The notes under the pieces were generated by a model. The model did no database searches, had not been told where the DNA came from, and saw only the letters and a program-made list of their open reading frames with translations. The position numbers were made by a program, and so were the translations under genes. A stretch of 64,000 nt of DNA from Sulfuricurvum sp. (GTDB lineage Bacteria; Campylobacterota; Campylobacteria; Campylobacterales; Sulfurimonadaceae): positions 496,001-560,000 of the forward strand of contig JAUXYP010000001.1 in the NCBI GenBank assembly GCA_030694265.1. Direction: 5' to 3'. Positions 34,231 to 43,361 of this stretch are shown one piece after another (positions within the stretch are counted from its first letter, which is position 1; the number at the start of each line of letters is the position of its first letter).

Positions 34231-34458
34231 TTATTGATATTGTTTAAACTGTTCCAGCCATTCCAGATTGTCTTTATTGGTGTTCTCTTGCTGCTTTAAA
34301 ATTGATGATATTATCTGTAAAAGTGTTGGACGATCCATGAATTCTAAAAGTGCAGGGTTAATAGTAGTCGGAGATAATCCTTCATAACGATTTAGAAGGT
34401 TTTGTATATCATTTATGAGTTGTTCTTTTGTTGATTCCATACTAAAATTATAACTCAA
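34231..34458 (-). CDS. Small hypothetical protein
   Basis: 75-aa ORF. Confidence 0.45.
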   Translation of the reverse strand: MSYNFSMESTKEQLINDIQNLLNRYEGLSPTTINPALLEFMDRPTLLQIISSILKQQENTNKDNLEWLEQFKQYQ

Positions 34459-34487
34459 ATATTTTGTTAATGGAGTGTATTCATCTC

Positions 34488-35036
34488 TTAATCCTCCTTG
34501 ATTTTTTCAACTTGATAGGTATACACTTCAGGATGATAGCTCAATGGATCACTTCCGATGCCGGCTTTCATACCAAGATGAGCGAAAAAGCTCTCGAAAT
34601 CGCTCAATTCTTCCCACACTTGTGGCAAAAATGTTGCCTGATGGTTTCCAAGTCGAATAATGATCCCGTCATAATTGGGATGAATTTTTGATTTTAGATC
34701 GACTCCATCTGAATAATCTACTAATTGAGGCTCAGTCAAAAGAGAAATTTCTATTTTAATTTTATTGAATTCTTCAAAAGTAAGTGGAGAAAAACGAGGA
34801 TCTTCAAACGCTGCGGATTGGGCATTGGAGATTAAATCATCTATAAAAGGTCTATGTGCAATTAGGGAACCGATACATCCACGTAATTGCCCATGCATAG
34901 TCAGTGTTACAAATGTTGCTTTAGGAGTACTCATCTGTGGATACTGCTGTATAATAGAGTTTTTATCCACTATAGAGCCATCAAAATGGCTACGGATTGA
35001 ATCTCTTGCTATTTTTAAATAAGTATTATTAGACAT
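34488..35036 (-). CDS. AmmeMemoRadiSam system protein A (AMMECR1 family)
   Basis: TLTMHGQLRGCIGSLIAHRPFIDDLISNAQSAAFEDPRFSPLTFEEF. Confidence 0.93.
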   Translation of the reverse strand: MSNNTYLKIARDSIRSHFDGSIVDKNSIIQQYPQMSTPKATFVTLTMHGQLRGCIGSLIAHRPFIDDLISNAQSAAFEDPRFSPLTFEEFNKIKIEISLLTEPQLVDYSDGVDLKSKIHPNYDGIIIRLGNHQATFLPQVWEELSDFESFFAHLGMKAGIGSDPLSYHPEVYTYQVEKIKED

Positions 35037-35183
35037 ATTAACTTCCTTTTATATGCTATAACAAAAAGTATAGCTCAAATAGATGATATTTTTATATTGG
35101 TTAACATAATATATATTCTATTTAAAATTGCTTCACACCGATTTAGGTTATAATTACAAAAACAATTCAAGGCTTTTCAACTC

Positions 35184-36098
35184 ATGGCAAAATATCCGAC
35201 ACTCTTACAACAATTTCGCTCCTTCTGTTTTCAAAATAATGCTACCGATTTTGAAGAGGCTGTCAAGTATTTTGCTGTCTTTGGCGGTATGGGTTGGAGT
35301 GTGGATATGAGCAAACCGTTGGATGAGCTCATCGAAGAAAAAGTCTTGAAAAACTACCGCTATATTCATGGTGATATTGCGAAAATCACCCAAAGCAATC
35401 AAACGCATCATGCTCTTCTCAGTGCTTTGGCGGTTGGTGATCGCAGGGAGTTTTCAGCATTCAAACGTGCCGGTGCAGTACGTGAGGACGGAAGAGCTTC
35501 TATCAAGTTTTTATTGGATAATGGACTTTTAATTCGTGATGTATCTCAAGACCAGCCTGTGGATGAAAATGAAGTCGTTTCTGATAAGTTTCATTTTACC
35601 CTCCCCTTTATGCGGTTTTGGTTCTCTTGCGTATCCCCATATTACAAAGGTATCAAGGAAGGCGATTTTACCGAGGTAAAAGAGCACTGGGGGCACTTGC
35701 AGCACGAATTTAACGATCTTATTTATGATCAATTGGTCATGGAACTGGTCAAACTCGATTTCCCCAATGATCCAATAGATAAAATCGGTTCTTACTGGGA
35801 TAAAAAGATCGATATAGATATTTTGGCACGTACAAAGTCGGGTAAAGTTATTGCAGGAGCATGCAAGTATTCCAAGGCAAAAGCTAATAAAAGTGAACTC
35901 ACCAAGCTCAAAGAGAAATGCGAACAAGCACAAATTGATATCAATGTTTTCGTCATCTTTTCAAAAAGCGGCTTTTCAAGCGAGCTGAAAAAGGAAAAGG
36001 GAGAGGCTGTGCGACTAATGTCTCTGAAAAATCTCACCTATTTGATGGACAATCTAAAACCAAAAGACCTTCTCGTCAATACTAACAAAAAGTACTAG
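35184..36098 (+). CDS. DUF234-type protein (C-terminal region of archaeal-type ATPases, no ATPase domain)
   Basis: DKFHFTLPFMRFWFSCVSPYYKGIKEGDF...IGSYWDKKIDIDILARTKSGKVIAGACKYSKAKANKSEL. Confidence 0.75.
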   Translation: MAKYPTLLQQFRSFCFQNNATDFEEAVKYFAVFGGMGWSVDMSKPLDELIEEKVLKNYRYIHGDIAKITQSNQTHHALLSALAVGDRREFSAFKRAGAVREDGRASIKFLLDNGLLIRDVSQDQPVDENEVVSDKFHFTLPFMRFWFSCVSPYYKGIKEGDFTEVKEHWGHLQHEFNDLIYDQLVMELVKLDFPNDPIDKIGSYWDKKIDIDILARTKSGKVIAGACKYSKAKANKSELTKLKEKCEQAQIDINVFVIFSKSGFSSELKKEKGEAVRLMSLKNLTYLMDNLKPKDLLVNTNKKY

Positions 36099-36104
36099 AC
36101 CCTT

Positions 36105-36935
36105 TTAAAGCGTGGTTTTCCCATGCACATGGACATCACGCTGTGGGTATGGAATGGTAAGTTTGGCTTCATTTAATGCTTTATACACTGCAAGATTCAC
36201 CTCATACTGTATTTTAAAAAACGATCGCGTCGGAACCCAGTATCGCATCCCTATTTCGAGAGCATTATCACCGAATTTTTCGATGCCTACAATGGCTTTA
36301 TTATCGACTGACATGTTTTCAAAACTATCAATAACGTCTTTGATAATCGTGATTGCTTGATTAATATCATCATTGTAGGAAATCCCTACCGTTGATTCAA
36401 CAATACGATATTTAAATGAGTTAACGATTACCTCTCCGATCATATTTTTGTTCGGTACGGTAATGAGTTCTTCATCTTCGGTACGTAACACTGTATAGGC
36501 AAGCTTGATCTCCTCGACTTCCCCATAGATATTATTGATCAAAATCGTATCGCCTATTTTAAACGGACGGCTGATCACGAGTGAAATACCCGCTGCAAAA
36601 TTCGCAACACTGCCTTGAATCGCCAAACCTGCGGTTAAAAAAATCGCACCGATTGCGGCAATAAATGGGGCAACAGAGATACCAAGTTTGCCTATTGCTA
36701 CAACAATCATGGCTCCTAATATGAGTATTCGTACGGCATTGGCAGCAAATTTACCCAACGTTGTGTCAAAATCATGGTTATCAAAAAATTTAATCAGTAC
36801 ATTGTAAATATATTTTGAGAGAAACCACCCAATCAGGGTTATGATTAACGCACCGATTATTTGAAAACTGTAATTTGCCACAAATTCGATTGTTTGATTG
36901 TAAAATTCTTGAACGTAGTGTAATTCTTGACTCAT
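36105..36935 (-). CDS. Small-conductance mechanosensitive channel, MscS family
   Basis: GLAIQGSVANFAAGISLVISRPFKIGDTILI, VPNKNMIGEVIVN. Confidence 0.93.
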   Translation of the reverse strand: MSQELHYVQEFYNQTIEFVANYSFQIIGALIITLIGWFLSKYIYNVLIKFFDNHDFDTTLGKFAANAVRILILGAMIVVAIGKLGISVAPFIAAIGAIFLTAGLAIQGSVANFAAGISLVISRPFKIGDTILINNIYGEVEEIKLAYTVLRTEDEELITVPNKNMIGEVIVNSFKYRIVESTVGISYNDDINQAITIIKDVIDSFENMSVDNKAIVGIEKFGDNALEIGMRYWVPTRSFFKIQYEVNLAVYKALNEAKLTIPYPQRDVHVHGKTTL

Positions 36936-36954
36936 AGATTTATATCCTGTTTAT

Positions 36955-37293
36955 TTATTTACTGCGATTTAAAATTTTTTCTTTTTCGGTATCAAATTCT
37001 TCTTGAGTGATGGCTCCATTGTCCAAAAGTTCTTTTATTTTTGATAATTGATCGTATATTTGATTTGTTTTATCGGGAGAAATATCATTAGGTATCTGCA
37101 TAGACTTACCTATTAATAAATACAATATTACCCCAATGAAAGGTAAAAAGAAAACGACAAGAAGCCAAACTATCTGCATCAAATTTTCTTGAAATTTAGA
37201 GGTGATAATATCCACTAACGCCCATAACCAAAGGACAAAAACCCCAATAATCATGGCATAGAACAACAAGACAAATCCAAACATCATTTCCAT
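36955..37293 (-). CDS. Membrane protein with PLDc_N and SHOCT-like regions
   Basis: FFLPFIGVILYLLIG; LSKIKELLDNGAITQEEFDTEKEKIL. Confidence 0.75.
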   Translation of the reverse strand: MEMMFGFVLLFYAMIIGVFVLWLWALVDIITSKFQENLMQIVWLLVVFFLPFIGVILYLLIGKSMQIPNDISPDKTNQIYDQLSKIKELLDNGAITQEEFDTEKEKILNRSK

Positions 37294-37454
37294 GAATTAT
37301 CCTTTTAAAATTTAATAATAGTAATTATTGCACTATTTTCGTTTATTTTCTCTATGTATTTGTATTTAACAAATTGGTAACCTCACAGACGCTTAGCTAT
37401 AATTCGTTAACGAGAATAGAACAATTATGATAATAGACTCAGTAAGGAAGAATA

Positions 37455-38507
37455 ATGGATGGTAACTTGAACTTCGAACACAAGTATGAAGAATTAATTG
37501 TAAGTGCAGAAGAACATTTGAAGGGTCTTTTGAACGAAGTGTTTCATCATACGAATCAAGAACGTGCAGTGGTGGTCTATGACACGGGATGTCTGCTCTC
37601 TACCATATTGGCATATGGGTATAAACGCTGTTTGCCGGATGCTGTATTTATCGATTTTGCTGCGAAAACTTCAGATGAAATATTAGAGATACTCAATTCA
37701 CTGCAACCATCAGATTTCGTGGCATTAGTACAATCAACGAGTTTTCGTTTGAATGATTTTCGAATGCGCATTGAGTTGTTTAAGCGCAAGATAAAAGTCA
37801 TTGAGCATCCTCATCTAAGTAGAATGTCGGATGATGAGGCGCCGCATTACATTGATTCACTTGCCTATGACTCTGTCTATTATCGTGGTGTTGGCCATAC
37901 ACTCAAGGAAAAAATAGATACCGCACCCTCAGGTGTATTAGACACTGGCGGCGAATTGCTGGTATATGGATCACCGTTTGAATCCGCTAAACTGAATATT
38001 GGCGATTATTCACAGATGACCAATGTTGGCGGTCAGTTCCCCCTTGGTGAAGTGTTTACCGAAGCACAGGACTTGCGAGCCGTAAATGGGCGTGTGAAAA
38101 TTTTTAGTTTCGGTGATGTTACGTACAAACTTAATTACCCAAAAACGCCTATAACGCTTACCATAGTAGAAGGTCAAGTAGTGGAGTGTGAAAATTCCAC
38201 TCCGGAATTTGATCAAATACTTTCGAACATACGCAGAGATGAAGGCGGTGTCGTTTGGATGCGCGAATTAGGTTTGGGTCTTAACAGAGCATTTACCAAA
38301 ACACGTACCGTTGCTGATACCGGTACCTATGAGCGTATGTGTGGCGTACATTTGTCGTTAGGTGCCAAACATGGGATATATGGCAAGCCCGGTTTTAAAC
38401 GCAGAGACGGCAGGTATCATGTAGACGTTTTTGCTGATACACACTCTTTTACCCTGGGAGATGAAGTTGTCTATAGAGACGGTGCCTGGGTTATTAACTA
38501 TAAATGA
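37455..38507 (+). CDS. Putative M29-like aminopeptidase-related protein
   Basis: GGQFPLGEVFTEAQDL, ELGLGLNRA, CGVHLSLGAKHGIYGKP, HVDVFAD. Confidence 0.5.
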   Translation: MDGNLNFEHKYEELIVSAEEHLKGLLNEVFHHTNQERAVVVYDTGCLLSTILAYGYKRCLPDAVFIDFAAKTSDEILEILNSLQPSDFVALVQSTSFRLNDFRMRIELFKRKIKVIEHPHLSRMSDDEAPHYIDSLAYDSVYYRGVGHTLKEKIDTAPSGVLDTGGELLVYGSPFESAKLNIGDYSQMTNVGGQFPLGEVFTEAQDLRAVNGRVKIFSFGDVTYKLNYPKTPITLTIVEGQVVECENSTPEFDQILSNIRRDEGGVVWMRELGLGLNRAFTKTRTVADTGTYERMCGVHLSLGAKHGIYGKPGFKRRDGRYHVDVFADTHSFTLGDEVVYRDGAWVINYK

Positions 38508-38522
38508 AATAACACCTATAAT

Positions 38523-38927
38523 TTGAATATAATGATGCACTCAGAAAAGGATTATGCCATGCCATTTACTCCAGAACAACGTCTTATTATTAAAGAATCG
38601 AGTGAACTTTACGCTCAAGAGGTTACACGTATCAACGATTTATTAGAAAATGAGAGTGATGACAGTCGGTGTGATAAACTTTATTTACTTCGTGCTATCG
38701 CTACTATCGAGCATACCCAGCGTATCGGGCTCTTAAATAACGACGAAATGACGGATAAACATCTCGAAGCACTTATGCAAGAAGTCAACCGCTCTTTCCC
38801 TCAAAAAGATGACTCAGAGTTATTTGATGACATCGCCATTTTAGAAGATGATATAAAAGCTCGCTTCTTTAATAATCCAGCCAAAGAAAAACAAATGCTC
38901 TTAGCTGCATTGGGGATAACGCTTTAA
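38523..38927 (+). CDS. Hypothetical protein
   Basis: 134-aa acidic ORF. Confidence 0.5.
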   Translation: MNIMMHSEKDYAMPFTPEQRLIIKESSELYAQEVTRINDLLENESDDSRCDKLYLLRAIATIEHTQRIGLLNNDEMTDKHLEALMQEVNRSFPQKDDSELFDDIAILEDDIKARFFNNPAKEKQMLLAALGITL

Positions 38928-38954
38928 AGGAACTGATAGTATTACTTCAAAATA

Positions 38955-40100
38955 TCAAGCATATCCCAATATGTCTTCGATACTTTGAACACAATAGGCA
39001 TCTCCCATGCCCCACATTTTAGCGAGACCGTAAGCGTTTTGTGCAATCTCCGGTATCGCTTCTCTCGGGATATTTCCTTTAGGTAACGACACCGGTGCTC
39101 CAATGAAGTCAAACCATCGTTGCAACGATGTGATTCCCTCGTCAGCTGAGTCTTTTCCAAATACTTCTTTAGCAAAGCGTTCAAACTGGGTAATGTTTTT
39201 ATCTTTGTACCATTTCATCCATGCTGGGATGACAATAGCGAGCCCTGCCCCGTGTGGAATATTAAACAATGCAGAAAGTGCGTGCTCAATCATATGATTT
39301 GGAAAGTTTCCTCCGCCAGTCCCTGAGCTAGTCAAACCGTTTAATGCCTGAGAGGATGCCCATGCAAATTCTGCCCGTGCGTCATAGTTTGCAGGATCTT
39401 CTATTAGTATTTCGGTTGTTTCAATTACGGTTTTAATAATCGACTCTACCAACCTAGATTGAAAATTAGGATGATCGGTAGCCGTAAAGTATACTTCAAT
39501 CGAGTGGGCAATAATATCAACGGCTGAATAGGCTAAATACTCTTTTGTGACGCTCATCATCAGTTCTGGATTGACGATCGAGATCTTTGGATTTAAGTGC
39601 ACTGATGCAATCGAGTATTTTTGTTTTGTGGCTTCATTGGTAATAACTGAATTGCCATTCATTTCACTAGCGGCAGCTGCAAGGGTTACAATTGAATATA
39701 CAGGTAGAGCTTTGTCTATGGAAGCTTTATTGATGAAAAAATCCCATACATCCGTTTCAACAACAGCCCCTGCCGCTATCGCTTTGGAAGAATCAATAAC
39801 TGAACCTCCTCCAACACCTAATACGGCATCAATTTTGTTTGATTTAACAAGTTCGATTCCGTGATAAACGTCTGATAGGAGAGGATTACTGACAATGCCA
39901 CCCAAATCAACGTATTCAACACCTGCTTTCTCCAACGATGCAATAACACGTTGATATAATCCAATCTTTTTTATTGAACCCGTTCCATATACGAGCAATA
40001 CTCGCCCAATACCATCATGTGCAAGCAGTTCACCGACAGTATTTTCTTTATCACGTCCAAATTCAATACGAGTTGGGTTATAGTAGGTAAATGAATCCAT
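38955..40100 (-). CDS. Iron-containing alcohol dehydrogenase
   Basis: NPTRIEFGRDKE, VLLVYGTGSIKKIGLY, LGVGGGSVIDSSKAIAAG, HALSALFNIPHGAGLAIVIPAWMKW. Confidence 0.93.
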   Translation of the reverse strand: MDSFTYYNPTRIEFGRDKENTVGELLAHDGIGRVLLVYGTGSIKKIGLYQRVIASLEKAGVEYVDLGGIVSNPLLSDVYHGIELVKSNKIDAVLGVGGGSVIDSSKAIAAGAVVETDVWDFFINKASIDKALPVYSIVTLAAAASEMNGNSVITNEATKQKYSIASVHLNPKISIVNPELMMSVTKEYLAYSAVDIIAHSIEVYFTATDHPNFQSRLVESIIKTVIETTEILIEDPANYDARAEFAWASSQALNGLTSSGTGGGNFPNHMIEHALSALFNIPHGAGLAIVIPAWMKWYKDKNITQFERFAKEVFGKDSADEGITSLQRWFDFIGAPVSLPKGNIPREAIPEIAQNAYGLAKMWGMGDAYCVQSIEDILGYA

Positions 40101-40236
40101 AAATTATCCTTGATCATGTCAATATTTATCGGATTGTATAGGGCTTGGACTTCGCTATGGCTGAAGTTCTGGTGCTATAGCTATGTTATACTTATAAACT
40201 TTATACTACCTACTATACAAAGATAAGTCATAATTC

Positions 40237-40527
40237 ATGAAAGCTTTTATTATTCTATTTATTATTTTCAATCTAATTACCTTTTTCATGTTCGGTATTG
40301 ACAAATTACTTGCACGTACAAGTCGAAAACGTATAAGTGAAAAAACACTTATGACTATGGCAATGGTTGGCGGAAGTGTTGGAGCTGTATTTGCCCAAAA
40401 ATTATTTCGTCATAAAATACGTAAATTTCCATTTATACTATGGATTATTTTAGTCATGCAGTTTGTTGTTTTTGAAGCTATTTGGAATTACCAATTTATT
40501 CAGAAATTCTGCGGCAGTATGCTCTGA
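40237..40527 (+). CDS. DUF1294 family membrane protein
   Basis: FFMFGIDKLLARTSRKRISEKTLMTMAMVGGSVGAVFAQKLFRHKIRKFPF. Confidence 0.85.
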   Translation: MKAFIILFIIFNLITFFMFGIDKLLARTSRKRISEKTLMTMAMVGGSVGAVFAQKLFRHKIRKFPFILWIILVMQFVVFEAIWNYQFIQKFCGSML

Positions 40528-40547
40528 CATATTTTGACACACCGATT

Positions 40548-40955
40548 CTAGTGATCATCTCGATCGCGGATTTTAAAATTCGCGAAAGCCCCTTCGACAC
40601 TCATAGCATTTTTATAGTTTGACGGGGTGAACTTAACGGTTTTATTCTTTAAATTACATACGGCAATACGAAAATATGATCCCATAAATGGTTCAACAAT
40701 ACATATAATATTTCCATCGATTTCCCGTGTTGCATGTATTACGCCTTGTAGATTAGGAAAAAAATATTTAGGATAACTCAGTGGGGTAATTTCTACAACC
40801 TCCGCATATCTATTCTTATCAAGAGTACTGGCAATCGTTCTAGCGTCATCGAAATCATCAAATTTCACACACCAATCATCGAATATTTTGTTAAAGTGTT
40901 TTAAATCTTCATCTAAAAACCCACCTGCTGGTGATTGTAAAGCATAGATACTCAA
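40548..40955 (-). CDS. Hypothetical protein
   Basis: 135-aa ORF. Confidence 0.45.
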   Translation of the reverse strand: MSIYALQSPAGGFLDEDLKHFNKIFDDWCVKFDDFDDARTIASTLDKNRYAEVVEITPLSYPKYFFPNLQGVIHATREIDGNIICIVEPFMGSYFRIAVCNLKNKTVKFTPSNYKNAMSVEGAFANFKIRDRDDH

Positions 40956-40989
40956 TTTATACAGCCTTAAATTTATTGGATATTTATCA

Positions 40990-42585
40990 TTATTTTAGTG
41001 CATGCTTCACAAGTAGATCTGCTACTTCAAAGCTGGCGTCGACGAATTCTAAGTTAGCCAAATCTCTTAAGCTCTTTCGCTCTTCAGCATTGTCAATTTT
41101 AATTATGACATTTGCTTCTTTGCTATAACCAAGTACCGCTTCACTAATAAGTCGTCTGTTTTGTTCACTGCTCATCGTGATTATGACTGCCTTTGCCTCT
41201 TTGATCATCAAAGACTCCAAAACTGGAAGTTTATTTAAGTGCCCAAAATAGGCCATATAACCGAGTTTCCTAGCATGTAAAACGTGTTTTAAGTTATCGG
41301 AAATGATGATGAAATTTGCCCCTTTCGCCTGCAAGGAAGCGGCAACAATTTTACCAAGCATCGCAAAACCGGCAACGATAATATGATCTTTACGCTCAAT
41401 TGGTGTGATGACGTCAGATTCGAAGAATTCTTTTTCAAAATAGGATGAAAGTTTATAGATATTACCGACAATAAATGGCGTTAATATCATAGAAATAACA
41501 CTTACTAGTATCAAAAAACTTGTCATTTCTTCACTAATAAGCTTTTGCCCCCCTGCAAGGGTAAAAATGGCAAATGAAAACTCCCCTACTTGAGCCAGTG
41601 ATAATGCCGTTTTTGCGGATGTATTTTTGTCGGAATTGCGTCGTATAATCATGTAAATGACGAATGCTTTGAATAACATCGCAAATGCGAATACAAATAT
41701 AATGATATGGATATTTTCCAAAAAATAAAAAATATCGATCTTTGTCCCTACCCCAAAGAAAAAAGCTCCCAGAAGAAGATCTTTATAGCTTGCAATATCA
41801 GATTCTACTTTGACGTTGTAACGTGTATCAGCGATGATCATCCCTGCAATGAAAGCTCCCAAAGAATAGGTAAAACCCATACTGTGTGCAAGAAGTGAAG
41901 CACCGATCAAAATTGAAAATACGGAGCCTAAAAAAAGTTCTTCCAGCTCTGTTTTTGCTGAAAACTGCAAAAGTGCATTGACAATCTTTTCCCCTACAGT
42001 AAACATGAATACAACGACAAAGATGGCGGAGAGAATCGTTTTCCATAGGACTTCACCCAGAGAGAGGGTATCATTGGATAAAAAAGTGATGAGTAATAAA
42101 ATAGGGATGACGGCGAGATCTTGAAAGATTAAGATCCCCATCGATTTTTGACCATACGGGGTATGGATATCTTTGGACTCTTTGAGATACGTCAGGACAA
42201 TGGCAGTCGATGAGAGGGAAAAAGCCAAAGAGATGATAAGGGATGTATTGAAATTGAGTCCAAAAAGATAATAAGAAAGAATAAAGATCACCGCGACGCT
42301 GAACACGACTTGAAGCAGACCGTTTGTGAGGAGTATCTCTTTCATCTTTTTGATTTTCTCTAAACTCAGCTCCAGTCCGATGGTAAACATCAAAAAGACA
42401 ATCCCAAACTCTCCGATTAAGTCTAATGAATCGTTTCTAAATCCATTAAAGCCAAAAAGAGTGCTGATGATGGTTCCAGTTGCAATGTAACCGATGATAT
42501 GAGAGATACCAAATTTTTTGAGGATGATGTTCAAAACGGTCGCAATAGAAACCGTTAAAAAGATTGATAAAAGTAAATTTTCCAT
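40990..42585 (-). CDS. Kef-type cation:proton antiporter with TrkA-N domain
   Basis: Multi-TM CPA2 antiporter followed by HIIVAGFAMLGKIVAASLQAKGANFIII. Confidence 0.9.
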   Translation of the reverse strand: MENLLLSIFLTVSIATVLNIILKKFGISHIIGYIATGTIISTLFGFNGFRNDSLDLIGEFGIVFLMFTIGLELSLEKIKKMKEILLTNGLLQVVFSVAVIFILSYYLFGLNFNTSLIISLAFSLSSTAIVLTYLKESKDIHTPYGQKSMGILIFQDLAVIPILLLITFLSNDTLSLGEVLWKTILSAIFVVVFMFTVGEKIVNALLQFSAKTELEELFLGSVFSILIGASLLAHSMGFTYSLGAFIAGMIIADTRYNVKVESDIASYKDLLLGAFFFGVGTKIDIFYFLENIHIIIFVFAFAMLFKAFVIYMIIRRNSDKNTSAKTALSLAQVGEFSFAIFTLAGGQKLISEEMTSFLILVSVISMILTPFIVGNIYKLSSYFEKEFFESDVITPIERKDHIIVAGFAMLGKIVAASLQAKGANFIIISDNLKHVLHARKLGYMAYFGHLNKLPVLESLMIKEAKAVIITMSSEQNRRLISEAVLGYSKEANVIIKIDNAEERKSLRDLANLEFVDASFEVADLLVKHALK

Positions 42586-42636
42586 ATGATTATTATAGTG
42601 AATAAGAGGATTTCAAGCAAGAAGAAAAGCTATTAC

Positions 42637-42849
42637 TTAATAGCTCCCCTCCCCCACCGAAATCACATAATTATCATCCACTTCAACAGCCGTAAATGAA
42701 TGTTGCCCGCAAAAGCTTTCATTCATCTCCTGCGCCCACGCACGTGCTATACGCATTGCATTTTCTTTGTCATCCAAGGTTTTGATTTGAGGCATTTGTT
42801 TACGTCTTGCGCAGGCGCATAGTTTTTCAACAACAACATGATGATCCAT
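42637..42849 (-). CDS. Small nif-linked Cys/His protein, paralogue 2
   Basis: MDHHVVVEKLCACARRK...FCGQHSFTAVEVDDNYVI. Confidence 0.75.
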   Translation of the reverse strand: MDHHVVVEKLCACARRKQMPQIKTLDDKENAMRIARAWAQEMNESFCGQHSFTAVEVDDNYVISVGEGSY

Positions 42850-42860
42850 ACTATCCCCTT

Positions 42861-43082
42861 TTACTTACAGCCACAGCCGCCGCCGACCATACCGATAACA
42901 AAATTGTCATCAACACCGACAAGTTGAAACGTGTGTTTACCGCAAAAGTTTCCATTCATAAATGCGAGCTGAGTTTCTGCTGCTCCCAATGCATCACTTT
43001 TACTCTCATAAGTAGCGATTTGGGACAATCCCTCTTTTTTTGCACAGCTGCACAATTTTTCGATTACTACGTGATGTTCCAT
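42861..43082 (-). CDS. Small nif-linked Cys/His protein, paralogue 1
   Basis: MEHHVVIEKLCSCAKKE...FCGKHTFQLVGVDDNFVIGMVGGGCGCK. Confidence 0.75.
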   Translation of the reverse strand: MEHHVVIEKLCSCAKKEGLSQIATYESKSDALGAAETQLAFMNGNFCGKHTFQLVGVDDNFVIGMVGGGCGCK

Positions 43083-43127
43083 AATGTTTCTCCAATGGTG
43101 ATTTGAAGAATTAATGCATTTGGTGTT

Positions 43128-43313
43128 CTAGGAAAGGGGTGTTGTTTTAAAAACGAAATAGAGTTCATCTTTGAGAATATTGAGGTGTTTGATGACATTG
43201 TCGCGACGGGGTTCATCGAGAATAAAATGTTGATCGATTGAATCGTAAATACGGTCGATATTTGCATACGCTTCTTGAAGTAATTCGGCTTTTATTTTCT
43301 CTTGGATAGACAT
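43128..43313 (-). CDS. Small hypothetical protein downstream of nifK
   Basis: MSIQEKIKAELLQEAYANIDRIYDSIDQHFILDEPRRDNVIKHLNILKDELYFVF; same strand and spacing as nif operon. Confidence 0.55.
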   Translation of the reverse strand: MSIQEKIKAELLQEAYANIDRIYDSIDQHFILDEPRRDNVIKHLNILKDELYFVFKTTPLS

Positions 43314-43361
43314 TCTGGAATCTTTTTGTGTAGGTATCTCCCACAAGGGGAGAAGGAGACC

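Noticed and set aside
40141-40200. Hairpin-like ACTTCgctatggctGAAGT before the DUF1294 gene
   Set aside because: Short 5-bp stem with no supporting context; too weak to call
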